A stretch of 64,000 nucleotides of DNA, taken from Halichondria panicea (taxonomy: Eukaryota; Porifera; Demospongiae; Suberitida; Halichondriidae). Below the pieces are notes generated by a model. That model was not told where the DNA came from, made no database searches, and saw only the letters and a list, made by a program, of their open reading frames with translations. The translations under genes were made by a program, and so were the position numbers. The stretch is taken from contig NC_087392.1 of NCBI RefSeq assembly GCF_963675165.1, positions 5,269,942 to 5,333,941 on the forward strand, in the 5' to 3' direction. Positions 11,816-24,000 of the stretch are shown piece by piece. Each line of letters begins with the position of its first letter. The first letter of the stretch is position 1.

Positions 11816-14800
11816 TTAGGGGTTTCCCCCAGTTGTAGTGGGCACAGTGGGGGTGCTTAATTGTATCCGTATGGGAACGGACTGAGTCCTCCGGTTCGAG
11901 GCCATTCTGAGCCCTTCCAATAACTCTGACCTCTCGTCATTAACGTCGTGTGATCTCCTCCGCCGTCTTAAGGCCTCCAATGAGCTTGCAGCAGTCATGG
12001 AGACAGTTTGACTGGAGTGCCTCCTCACACGATCAGAACTACTCGAGGAATTCCGTCGCTGTCTCTGAGTTTGATTATGTGTGGCTACAAGATGGAGTCT
12101 CTCACAAGAGAGGCTGTGTCTGTGTATGGGGGCAGGGATGGAGTCAATGGCAGAGGAGAAGGAATGTCTGGAAGGACGTATCGTGACTAATCCCTCCATG
12201 AGGTTCTGACTGGGAGAGAGCCGAGACTCAACCGTTCCAGTAGGAGTAGTTGCTTCATTGACAGTCATCATGACATGATGGTCTGTTTGGCGATCACCTC
12301 TTGAGTCATTTTGTATGAGAGACTCATTCGACAAGTTCAGAGCAACGGGATACCGATGATGACAGAAGAGAGGTTGAGGGGGGAACGAGTGGAGGGGGGT
12401 AGGGTGAGTGTCAGGGGGGTTGCTTGAGTGCGATTGTGGGGAGAGACGAGAAGGCGAGGGACTCGCAAATGATGATGAACTTTGACCCAGGAACGGATTA
12501 TGAGTTGAGAAAAGTGGTGACGGTCTCTCTACTTGCGATGGAGGGAAGTCAGTGAGTACATACGGTACAAAGGGTCCGGTCATACTCGAGGGGGATCCAG
12601 GGGTCGTATGGACTGGGGACGTGCTCAGAACGGGCAATTGAAGATGATCTGTAAAGAGCATTGGACTCAGCGTGAGATGGAGTGCATTCATGTCGATACT
12701 GGGTGCAGTATGGGAAGGGGAAAGGTCATTCTCCTGGTCAGGTACCATACAGTCGTCAGTCTTGGAATGGACCACAGAGTCTGGCACCACCTGGGCATGC
12801 TCAGTCACATGATGTGTGGACCTGGGAAGAGCGGAGGATAGACATGACTCTGAGACTATCACAATGAAACTAACATAGACCAATCACTATAATTATACAC
12901 AATATACAATTATGGCATTATCTTTATCTGTGTTGACGCAGGTACTCACAATCTAGAGAGTCTTTTGTGGACAATGTCAAGTGTTTGAGCAGCTGTCAGT
13001 CGCTGTCGATAGTCCTTCTCTATCAACTGACGAATCAGCAGAGTGGTCTCTCTCATCCTCATAACACCATCACTATGGGGGGGGATCATGTGATATACCT
13101 CTCTATGGGGGGGGGGGGATCATGTGATATACCTCTCTATGGGGGGGGATCATGTGATATACCTCTCTATGGGGGGGGGATCATGTGATATACCTCTCTA
13201 TAATTGATACCTTAAAGTGACATATTTTCGCAGTATTAATTCTGCTATTTCTGCGAATTGAGAAATTCGTACTCGCAGATAATTGGAAAATGCAATGAAT
13301 TCTCATTAGTGAGTAATTATTAATATCACACTTGAGTAAGTATTCAGCAGGAATCTATGTGATAGACCTCTCTATGGGGGGGGGGATCATGTGATAGACC
13401 TCTCTATGGGGGGGGGGATCATGTGATATACCTCTCTATGGGGGGGATCATGTGATAGACCTCTCTATGGGGGGGGGATCATGTGATATATAATTATTTA
13501 TACACTCTGACTCAGACAAGTCATGATTGATCGGTCAAGGTTAGCTACGGAAAAGCACAGGCTCTAAAAAAGTGCTCCAGATATATCACTTTAATGCCAA
13601 AATGGGATGCATATTGAACAAGACACATCTCTCAGTAAGGGGTACTAGATAACTTACTCTGGGATGATGTAATCTGCTGCTTTGATCTTCTTGAAGAGCT
13701 CCTGAGGGTTGCTATCATAGAAGGGAAACTGACCATAGAGCATGGTGTATAAGAGCACCCCTAGCGCCCACATGTCACTAGCCTTGCCGTCATACGGGCG
13801 CCCTGTAAAGAATACATTATTACCACAATTAAGAGTACTATATTACTATGCGTATTAATATGCGGATTATTATGGTAGCCACAGAGATTGCTGACAGCTA
13901 CGAACTATGTGTACAAGTCCTTAGTAACCACAAAAAGAAGGAAAACTGAACTATTTGGCTGCATTCTTCAGGTCACCAAAATATTGCCATGGCGACCGCC
14001 AGGGTGGTGGTCTTATTTCCAGCTATGTAGACATGCTGTCATCAAAAGCCAACCTGACACCACACTTAGTTTAGCGAACCATAAAATGGATGGTGGATGC
14101 ATCCCATGGACTGTCCTGTCCCTACAATGCTCGCACTATTGACCTCCCTAAAGACCACTTCTCTATTGAGACTACTCAGTACTGTCCCTACAATGCTATC
14201 ACTATTGACCTCCCTAAAGAGACCACCTCTCTATTGAGACCACTCAGTACTGTCCCTACAATGCTATCACTTTTGACCTCCCTAAAGAGACCACCTCTCT
14301 ATTGAGACCACTCAGTACTCTCCCTACAATGCTATCACTATTGACCTCCCTAAAGAGACCACTTATCTATTGAGACCACTCAGTACTGTCCCTACAATGC
14401 TATCACTATTGACCTTCCTAAAGAGACCACCTCTCTATTGAGACCACTCAGTACTGTCCCTACAATGCTATCACTATTGACCTCCCTAAAGAGACCACCT
14501 CTCTATTGAGACCACTCAGTACTGTCCCTACAATGCTATCACTATTGACCTCCCTAAAGAGACCACCTCTCTTGAGACCACTCAGTACTGTCCCTACAAT
14601 GCTATCACTATTGACCTCCCTAAAGAGACCACTTATCTATTGAGACCACTCAGTACTGTCCCTACAATGCTATCACTATTGACCTCCCTAAAGACACCAC
14701 ATGCATAGGTAACACACTTACCGCTCAGCACATCAGGACTGACGTAGGCCAGACTTCCCCTCTGGTCGGTCAACTTGTCATTGCTACGAACAAGATGCTT

Positions 14801-17800
14801 GCTCAGAGCAAAGTTGGTGAGGGTCACAGAGCGAGTTCTGTATAGAGGCAACAAACAATGAAAGAAGGTTCTGTGTAGAGGCAACGAACAATGAAAGAAG
14901 GTTGGCCAGCCTACACTGTAACTGGAGCATTTAATATTTGATATGAGATATTAATTTTGATATTGACAACATTCAGTGCTTGAAAGGTTGCTTATATAAT
15001 GATACCCAACACACAGGGATGAGATACAGGCACTTCAAAGCAGGCTCTCAAAGGTCATCAACAAAGATATCACCTAGATACTAGTTCTGAGCAATACCAT
15101 TCAACTATTAATAGATTCTTAGAAACCAACCACACGACATTTTTAACACTACATTACATAACACGTACCTTGTGTTGAGGACAAGGTTTCCCAGCTTCAA
15201 GTCACGGTGAACAATGTTCTTCTGTGGGACAAAGCACACAACACTTATTAGATGAATGCACACACTGATTGGTGTGTGTGGGTTATCACACTGATTGGTG
15301 TGTGTGGTTATCACACTGATTGGTGTGTGTGGGTTATCACACTGATTGGTGTGTGTGGGTTATCACACTGATTAGTGGAAGCTATTAGGGTAACAAGTCT
15401 GTTAATTGCACATGAATTGGATTAATTGTGCTGAGTGTGCATTCCATTGCTCTGAGATCAGATGCTTTGAACTGGGATAATTGCTTTTTGGCCACACCAA
15501 CATTGCTATGGCCACATGACATTGCTATGGCCCTGGGTATAATCATGTATACATTACTCAAGTGTTTGTTTGCAGCTAACACATAACAACCACACAACCC
15601 AGCGAGCTAGTCTGTAGTCTGTAGTCTGTAGATAATACAGCCCGTTAATGTGAACAGATTGGCGCTAGTCAAATTTTATAATTAGATCAATATCTCCGAC
15701 ATACATTATGGTCACGCACACAGGGACTACATTATGGTCACGCACACAGGGACTACATTATGGTCACGCACACAGGGACTACATTATGGTCACGCACACA
15801 GGGACTACATTATGGTCACGCACACAGGGACTACATTATGGTCACGCACACAGGGACTACATTATGGTCACGCACACAGGGACTACATTATGGTCACGCA
15901 CACAGGGACTACATTATGGCCACGCACACAGGGACTACATTATGGCCACGCACACAGGGACTACATTATGGCCACGCACACAGGGACTACATTATGGCCA
16001 CGCACACAGGGACTACATTATGGCCACGCACACAGGGACTACATTATGGCCACGCACACAGGGACTACATTATGGCCACGCACACAGGGACTACATTATG
16101 GCCACGCACACAGGGACTACATTATGGTCACGTACACAGGGACTACATTATGGCCACGCACACAGGGACTACATTATGGTCACGCACACAGGGACTACAT
16201 TATGGCCACGCACACAGGGACTACATTATGGCCACGCACACAGGGACTACATTATGGTCACGTACACAGGGACTATGAAGTATAATTATTACTATCGATC
16301 TTGTACTTAAAATTCAATTATGGAAATCGCTCTATCTCCCACCACATGTCAACACCGCCCACCCAGTGGCTATTGTCAGCGGTCAACTTTCATTTTGTGT
16401 GTACAACCAATATCCTACTAGCTTCCTCCATAGAACCTCTAAGCTATAGTAGTGAGTACCTTGGCTTTGATTAACTTGTAAGGGGGTGGACATATGATAC
16501 AGCAAATACATTCTTGAGCAAGAACAAAGGAGAAGCGCTGAACCCTGGCTGGCAATATGTTCCCCTGTATTGAACCACATCACTAGTAGCTAGTATTAAT
16601 GTCAGACAGGCCAGGGTCATCACTGCTCTACACTTCCTACAGCAGTGAGTCACACCTCACACCTCACACCTGGGAACAATGTCAGTAGCTAGTTACTTGG
16701 AAGTAACCACTATCTCTAAGAAATGAGTGATCTAGCTCACAAGGGGGCAGTGTACTGGAGAGAGCAGTTGCTAGGTGAAGCAAGACAAGATGGCTTCATA
16801 TATCAGAAGTGACCTAATTATTTGTTCAATGTCAAATATTGCTATTGTCTAGACCGTTTCCTAGGATACACGAGGCTATGATATCACCTCCAGGGGAGAT
16901 CTGGGAAGCCAGACACATGCTTAGGTCATCAAGGAATTGAAACTAAGTACATTAATAACATGATAAGCACCTGAAACTACATTTTCACTTAAGTACACAA
17001 ACACACACACACTTATAAGGAATATGTTTACATAGTATACAAAACAAAGGGGAAATCGTTACGTGCAGTGAAATTAGATAGGGCACACATTATTAATTCT
17101 CAGCTCACAAGGCCAGTGTGGAGTCTACTGTACAACTCTGGTTCACATTCCAGAACTCTAATAGACCATAGGAACATGCCCCAAGCATTAATGCACTAAT
17201 AGACCAGAGGAACATGCCCCAAGCATTAATGCACTAATAGACCAGAGGAACATGCCCCAAGCATTAATGCACTAATAGACCAGAGGAACATGCCCCAAGC
17301 ATTAGTGCACTCCTCTTGTCGGTATGGGTAAAACACGGCGAGGGAATGTAGACAACAGTGTACCATACACCTCCTACAGTGTACTACACCTCCTACAGTG
17401 TACTATACACCTCCTACAGTGAATGTTGATTGCCAACCAATTACACTGTTAATAGAGTTAGATCCCAGGAAAACAAGCTATGGCCATTGTTGGAGCCAGG
17501 GTGTCCAGTGAGGTCACTACACTGTACTATCCCATAGTAAAACAACGTAGATAATTACAAACTATACGAGTGTGCCCTTAAGCAACATAACAAGTCCCGC
17601 ACAATGCTACCGCACAATGCTACCACACATGTGTCCACACGATGCTACCACACATGTGTATATTACACCCAGAGCATCACTCACTTTGTGGAGTGTTCCG
17701 ACCGTGGATAGGACATTATAGAACAGTTCTAAAGCTTCCTTCTCCTCCAGCCGTTTCTGCTTGATGACGTAATGCTGCAGGTTGACAAAGTCCGTGTACG

Positions 17801-18275
17801 CATCGTCCTTAGCGTACGAGTGAGCAATGAGGCAGTCCAACACGAGAATAAATCGTCCACTGTCCTTGAAGAAGCCTTGATGATGGATAACACCGGGTTG
17901 ATCTTGCAGCAGTGAGAGCACCAGATGTTCATTATGCAACAGTAGCTTCCCTTGACTCACTTCCCCATCCCTCTCCCGATTCACTTGGAGAACTTTAAGT
18001 GTCACAAATGTGTCTGAGTTGTCGTCTCGTTTGGCCAAATACTCAGTGATGCTTTGCACCGGAGTGGCATTCACGGGTGGTATCATAGGACCAATGTAAA
18101 AGTCTCCCTGTTGCAGTCCGTTGCTGAGTGCAAGTCTATTGGGGTCGAGGGGGTCATTTCCGAGGCCGAGGGGGGCTGCTTGAGTGGTCATGTTTGAGAG
18201 CCTCTGCTGTCGTAGGTCATGGAGGTGGTGAGATGGTGATCTGTGTGGAGAAGGTTTTCGATACAACTGATACAT
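11816..18275 (-). CDS. STK40: STK40-type serine/threonine pseudokinase
   Basis: Exons on the minus strand, 5' to 3': 18275-17685, 15221-15169, 14837-14722, 13802-13658, 13072-12950, 12821-11816. Phases agree, giving 677 residues. STK40 is a Tribbles-related kinase-like protein studied as a signalling and ubiquitin-ligase adaptor. Matches to recalled STK40 include GKLLLHNEHLVLSLL, NLQHYVIKQKRL, KNIVHRDLKLGN, RGSLAYVSPDVLSG and ALGVLLYTMLYGQFPFYDS. The glycine loop is absent, DFG is replaced by TNF (about residues 222-224) and APE by SPD, while HRDLK (Asp about 204) is kept, so catalysis is doubtful. After the kinase fold comes a Ser/Pro/His-rich tail of about 330 residues, making the protein much longer than the roughly 435-residue vertebrate form. 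The last acceptor (12822-12823) was chosen because it alone keeps phase and has a strong pyrimidine tract. Confidence 0.92.
13073..13495. repeat. G-run minisatellite in STK40 intron
   Basis: About eight units of roughly 30 bp (CTCTCTATGGGGGGG then ATCATGTGATATAC), in two blocks split by about 170 bp of AT-rich sequence. The first block starts right at the exon edge, so it includes the splice acceptor region. Confidence 0.9.
14095..14700. repeat. 68-bp minisatellite, about 9 units
   Basis: Direct repeats of about 68 bp (CAGTACTGTCCCTACAATGC and flanks) fill the STK40 intron between exons 3 and 4. Confidence 0.92.
15262..15372. repeat. About 27-bp minisatellite, 4 units
   Basis: Four direct copies of GGTTATCACACTGATTGGTG followed by a short GT stretch, beside STK40 exon 2. 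Confidence 0.9.
15706..16274. repeat. 26-bp minisatellite, about 22 units
   Basis: A very regular array of ATTATGGTCACGCACACAGG plus 6 bp, in two subtypes (GGTCACG and GGCCACG). The subtypes are clustered: T-type first, then C-type, then mixed. A period not divisible by three opens all plus frames, which gives long false ORFs. Confidence 0.97.
17159..17310. repeat. 38-bp minisatellite, 4 units
   Basis: Four direct units of about 38 bp containing GGAACATGCCCCAAGCATTA, in the 2.46-kb STK40 intron 15222-17684. The rest of that intron shows no further feature. Confidence 0.9.
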
Positions 18276-18742
18276 TTAGTCACTAACTAGCTGCACAGAG
18301 CTTTGCCTGTTTAGGAGATACTCACAAAAGCATGCAAAGCTTGCTACAACCTATCGACACAGTAACAGCTTGTCCACTAGCCTAGGCGTTGCCTTGGTAA
18401 GATCATACACTACCTGGTACACTTACCACAAGTGCTATGCGTGGTATTCACTCCAAGAGAGCGCTGTGTGTGAGATCACAGCTAGCTAGTTCACTATGAG
18501 TTGATGTTTTGCTTGGCTGTGTGTAGTAGTAGGCGGAGGCTGCTCATTAGGAGGAGGGGCTGGTCTGTGGGTATGTTGCAATCCCCATGAATATCATTAT
18601 TAATTTTTACTTCAGGGGAAACCCTCATAAGGTAGGTGGGGCTGATTGTTGCATCCCGTTTGATGACTCTGATCTGACTATATGTACAGCTAGCTCCCAG
18701 CATGCAGTCATTAGATATATACAAGTTTGAGTACCAGAAGAC
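18276..18742. promoter_or_regulatory. Divergent intergenic region STK40 / amylase
   Basis: These 467 bp separate two head-to-head start codons, so they must hold both promoters and 5' UTRs. An AT-rich GATATATAC stretch lies about 25 bp upstream of the amylase ATG. No other recognisable site was seen. Confidence 0.6.
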
Positions 18743-20850
18743 ATGAAGAAAGTTGCAGTATTAGTTGTCTTGGCTTTGTGTAGTGTAGCCGTGCAGGCCA
18801 AGTCTGCTGATGAATGGAAGTCTCGAGTCATCTATCAGGTCAGTCAGCACAGTAGTACACTGAGGCATAGCCACTGTGCATGTATGAGCTACCTCTATTA
18901 AATCTCTTATTTCCCTATCAGCTCCTGACAGACCGCTTTGCCTTGACTGATAGCTCCTCGTCCTCGTCATGTTCTGACCTCTCCAACTATTGCGGTGGGT
19001 CATTCAAGGGAGTCACCCGCATGCTCGACTATATCCAAGGACTTGGTGCAAACGCCATCTGGATATCACCGATTCCCGACAACACAGACGGAGGCTACCA
19101 TGGCTACTGGCAGAGGAACATCACCCTCATCAACTCCCACTATGGCTCTCCCGATGACCTGAAAGAACTCGTGTCTCAGTGCCACAAGAGAGACATCTGG
19201 GTCATGCTGGATGTGTGAGTTAAATCTATAAATACGTGCATCATGTATGAGCTGAACTTGTTTCCATGCAGTGTTGGTAATCACATGGGTAATCAGAATA
19301 ATGGTGACTGGAATAATTTTGCCAAGTTCTACCCGTTTAACCACCAGGAGCACTACCATCCGTACTGCATGATCACTGACTTCAACAATCAGAACCAGGT
19401 CAGGCTCTGTGCATGCACACTACATGCAGGGTTGGCATGTACACTACATGCAGGGCTGGCATGTACACTACATGCAGGGTTGGCATGTACACTGCATGCA
19501 GGGCTGGCATGCATACTACATGCAGGGTTGGCATGTACACTACATGCAGGGCTGGCATGTACACTACATGCAGGGTTGGCATGTACACTGCATGCAGGGC
19601 TGGCATGCATACTACATGCAGGGCTGGCATGCACACTACATGCAGGGCTGGCATGTACACTGCATGCAGGGCTGGCATGCACACTACATGCAGGGCTAGT
19701 CCTTATTGAGGAGGAGCCATTGTACTATGGATTGTTATCATTCTGTCAACAGCACTCACATGATAGCTATTATTATATAACAATATCTGTTTAGGTTGAA
19801 GTGTGCCGCCTTGCCAACCTGCCTGACTTGGACCAATCCAACTCCTACGTTAGAGAAACCCTCAAAACTTGGATCAAGAACACCGTTTTAACGTATGGAT
19901 TTGACGGTATTCGCATCGACACCACACCCGAGGTCCCCAAGGACTTCTGGTCAGAGTACACCCAGTCAGCTGGTGTCTTCTCAATAGGAGAGGTAGACAA
20001 CGGCAATCCCTCGTACAATGCTGGCTATCAGGGACCAGAGGACGCCACTTTAAACTATCCCATGTATTATCAGCTGCGAGCAGCTTTCCAAGAACATCAA
20101 TCAATGAAAAATATTCACAGTGGAGTGACTCAGAATCAAAACGCCTTCAAAGATGTTTCAGTACTGGGAAATTTTCTGGACAACCACGACAATCCACGTT
20201 TCCTCAGTAAGAATGGCGACCACACAGCACTCAAGAATGCTCTGGCTTACATCATATTTGCTGAGGTAACTGGTTAGTCAGTGTGTTTGGTACAGGCTCT
20301 CGATTTTTTGTGCAGGGTATTCCAATTATCTATTACGGGACAGAGCAAGGTTACAGTGGCAATGGCGACCCTCGTAACCGCGAATCCTTGTGGCCCAACT
20401 ACAATGCCAATAGTGATCTTTATAAATTCACCAGTCAACTGGCCAAGTTCCGAGCCCAACAAGGCAGCAGTCTCTGGGAGAGCAAGCAGATTCAGAGATA
20501 CGTCAATGACTACTTTTTTGCTTTCACAAGGGGAAACGTAAGTTTACAATAATTATCATAAATATTATTATGTGAAAAGTGTTTACAAAAATTAATGTTT
20601 TCAGATTTTCGTGGCCACTACAAATATTGGCAGCTCTTTCTCTATTCCAATCACATATCATCCCTACACTAATGGCACAGGTATGCACCAACCATCGCCA
20701 TGTTTCTGTGTTTTATTTTTGATTAATGTAATCCATCCAGTTCTAATGAATCTACTGGACTCGTCTGACAAGGTCACCGTGAATGGAGGACAGTTCACAG
20801 TCAATATGAATGGACCACCAAAGATCTACGCCCCCTCCAACAGCTTATAG
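18743..20850 (+). CDS. Secreted GH13 alpha-amylase, fungal type
   Basis: Exons: 18743-18838, 18922-19214, 19272-19398, 19795-20265, 20316-20537, 20605-20680, 20741-20850. This gives 464 residues in agreeing phases. It should hydrolyse alpha-1,4 bonds of starch and glycogen outside the cell. The first 19 or so residues (MKKVAVLVVLALCSVAVQA) form a signal peptide. GH13 motifs are intact: DVVGNHMG, GIRIDT (nucleophile Asp214), GEVDNG (acid/base Glu238) and DNHDNPRF (Asp304). Spacing and wording (HYGSPDDLKELV, GIPIIYYGTEQGYSGNGDP, NRESLW) match the Aspergillus type recalled from memory more than typical animal amylases. A short beta C-terminal domain follows the barrel and no starch-binding domain is present. 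AATAAA lies at 20963, about 113 nt after the stop. The gene is intron-rich and in line with its neighbours, so it is a resident gene and not contamination. Confidence 0.95.
19407..19697. repeat. 24-bp minisatellite, about 12 units
   Basis: Direct units based on CATGTACACTACATGCAGGG plus 4 bp fill an amylase intron. The period is a multiple of three and the unit lacks stops, so false ORFs open on both strands. Confidence 0.96.
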
Positions 20851-21089
20851 TCAGCTGCTATAATTATAGCAATGACGCTTTTTTAATTGAATTTGACACT
20901 CCTTAAATTTTGTGTGTGCGTGTGCAATTAAATTTTTATGTACCAAGTTGTAGAAATATATTAATAAACTGTTTTGTAGCATTTTGAGCTCACAAAAATC
21001 AAATCAAGCATAATTATAAGCAGATCAGTAATAATTATTATTGAGTTCAGTTCTGGAGGTTATAGTACTGTCTGTGTTGTGTGTAGTGT

Positions 21090-24000
21090 TCACTCTGGTA
21101 GGAGGTCATTGCCCAGTTCCACATCAGCAAAATCATCGTCAGCCACTTCTTGTTTCCGAGCAGCTGTCTTGGGTCGCTCTGGTAACTCTCCCAGTGGATC
21201 CACATAGCTGGCATCTGTACGAGTGGGGGGGGGGGGGGTCTTACATGTAATGTACTGCACACTAATTAAACGCCATTAATGCTCAAGGTCTCAGACAGCA
21301 CACAGTGTACATGATTATAGCTATAGTTATCAAGAGACTCACCAACTTCCTTCCTCCTCTCTCTGGCTGAACCTCGATTACTACCAGTGCTGGAATCAAC
21401 TGCAGAATGAGAAAGCATACAATCAATATTTTAATAACACGTAGCTCACACGCACACACACAGGGTGCCACCATACAGAGCAACCTCTACTAGTACATTG
21501 ACTCAGTACCTACCACTTTCTCCACTCAGTATTCGTTCCCTGGCTAGTGGTGGTCTGAGTCTCTGCCCTCTAGGAGCTCCACTGTTACCATCATTGCTCC
21601 TCTGACTCCCACCAGACACCTCTCTCTATGGGAGGGGGTGAAGGATTACTGACTGTAGTAGCAAGAATGAACACACAAGGCTACACACTAGTGCATGTAC
21701 TGCACGATGCACACACCATATACTGTATCACATACTGCTAACAGTACATTGCTGTGTACCTGTTTCTTAGTCTCGAGAGTTTTTTCAGCTTTGCGTAGTT
21801 TAAGTGAGTAATCCTGAGCTTCCTTGAGCCCCAGGTCAGTCGTTAGTCTCACTAGGAACTTGAGACAGTCCACACTCTCAGGAAACCGACGATGAATGTT
21901 TTTGTAGCAGCTCAGTGCTTGCTGATAGTTGCCTATAGGGGCAGAGTACACTATCAACGCATAGTACAAAGCATATAGTACAGTCAGTGAAACGTGTCTA
22001 TAGTGGTCACCCTTGGGCAGACTAACACTGGCTGTTAATTAATAAAGAGGTGGCCTGCTAACACAGGTCCAAACACATTCTAGAGACTTTGGAGCCCATT
22101 AACCTGGCTGTATAGAGGGTGGTCACAATAGACAGGTTTAACTTCACAACAAAATTAAGGCTATTAAATTGATAGGTAAAAAACATATGCCCCTGGTACA
22201 TGCACACTGAGGTATAATAAATAAACATGACATGCGTACATACACTTGATCACACACCTGTTTTGCGATAACAGCTTGCCACCATGAGTTGCCAGTTGAT
22301 TTGATTAGGTTGTATGAGGGCAGCCCTCTCGAAGAACACAATTGCCTTGTCAGCAAAATGAGAGTCCATGTAATACGCCCCCAGCCACGAGATGACGTCA
22401 ATGTTGGTGGGACAGTAACGGAATGATTCATAGTAATATTGAAATGCCTGAGATCGATCGTTGTCCCCATCATAGAGCTCTCCCAGCCGCTGCAATACCC
22501 GGGGGTCAGTGGGTACCAGTGATACCAGCTGCATTAGACTGTGTGTGTGTAGGGGGGGAGGGGGGACATAGTGATAATTATGATGGTATACATTAGATTG
22601 GGAATGTCTTAAAACTATTTTGCTTTTGTTATTGTTTTGTTCTATGGAGCAAGCATAAAGATACCTTATGGAGAACGTGGGGTGGGGGTACAAATAATAA
22701 AATAGAAGCTAATACATTGGGACTCTCTTTTGTTTTGTTTTGTCTTATACAGCAATATTTATAGCTACCAAGGAGAGATTGATCACAATGGACTGACTAC
22801 ATGCACAGTATTACTCACGTCTCAGTGGCCTGGTCAAAGTCGTCCATCTTATCATAGAGGTCTGCCAGGTGGTAGAGGACATGAGCAGAGTTCCTCAGTA
22901 TAGAGTGGAGCTTCAGGAAACATTCTAATGCCTCAGACAGTCGATTACTCTTCTTGTAAGTCAGGCCAAGATTATACAGTGCCTCAGTGCAAGTGGCCTC
23001 AACATTGAGCGCCTCTTGGAAGTAGTCCTTCCCCTTGTCCAGGTCCCCTCCTCTGAACTCACAGCAACCCTTGTTGACCAGAGCTGAGCAGTAGTGTGTG
23101 GATATAATGTGGCTATAGCGACTATGTGTACTTGTGTGCAAATGTTCGTATGAACTGCCCAATTATTTTGTATTTTAAATATTTGTAAGTTACGTTGAAC
23201 GTATTGCGGGACAGAATTTTTGTATGATGCTCGAAATTTCCACCATACGAAAATTAATAACCTGCTATACGATACCTTGTGGGTTGTATCTGTCCTTGGA
23301 TATCGCAGCATCAGCATACTTGTCAGCACCTTGAAAATCAGACTCCTACAATCAACCAGAGGGACAAGGTTATAGTGATGGAGAATGTATAGGGAGAGAG
23401 TGATCTCACCAGGAACAGTATGAAGGAGAGGTTGGTGGCGGCCATACCAGCCATCTTATTGTCCTTCTTACCACACTCTTTGAATGTCTCAATAGCCTGT
23501 AGGGACACCACCACACAGTCAGCATGCACAGTACCTAGCTAACACACAGTCAGCATGCACAGTACATACAGTACATACAGCACAGGACCTACAGCACACA
23601 GTCAGCATGCACAGTACATACGTGTACTTACAGCACAGTACCTATATACAGTTCCTACACACAGTCAGCATGCACAGTACAACCTACTGCCTCACCCTAG
23701 GTACGTCCTTCTGCTTAAGAAAGGTGAGAGCTTTGGTGATCTCTAGTTCACTAGCGAGACTGGAATAGGGAGACTCCTTGACGCGCTCTATACACCAATC
23801 AAACCCCACAGCAAAGGAGGCCTCTATAACCGGGGCTATGAGCTTGGCAGCTGTGAGAATAGTACCCTCGGCTGAGGACTTCCTTTCCTTTTCTATCCTC
23901 CGCAATGAGTCGTCCTTTATAGCCTCAATAAGCAGTCTCTGCTGGGGGTCATCCTCCTAGTGTGTGTGTGTGGGGGTGTCTCGTACATTTAGCTACATAC

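Noticed and set aside
15708..16310. 200-codon ORF (HAHRDY repeat)
   Set aside because: Product of the 26-bp array in an STK40 intron; all three plus frames are open equally.
13073..17310. CRISPR-like appearance of regular arrays
   Set aside because: Units are contiguous minisatellites without unique spacers, in introns of a eukaryotic gene.
19389..19709. ORFs on both strands (MHAHYMQG / HASPACSV repeats)
   Set aside because: Product of the 24-bp array in an amylase intron.
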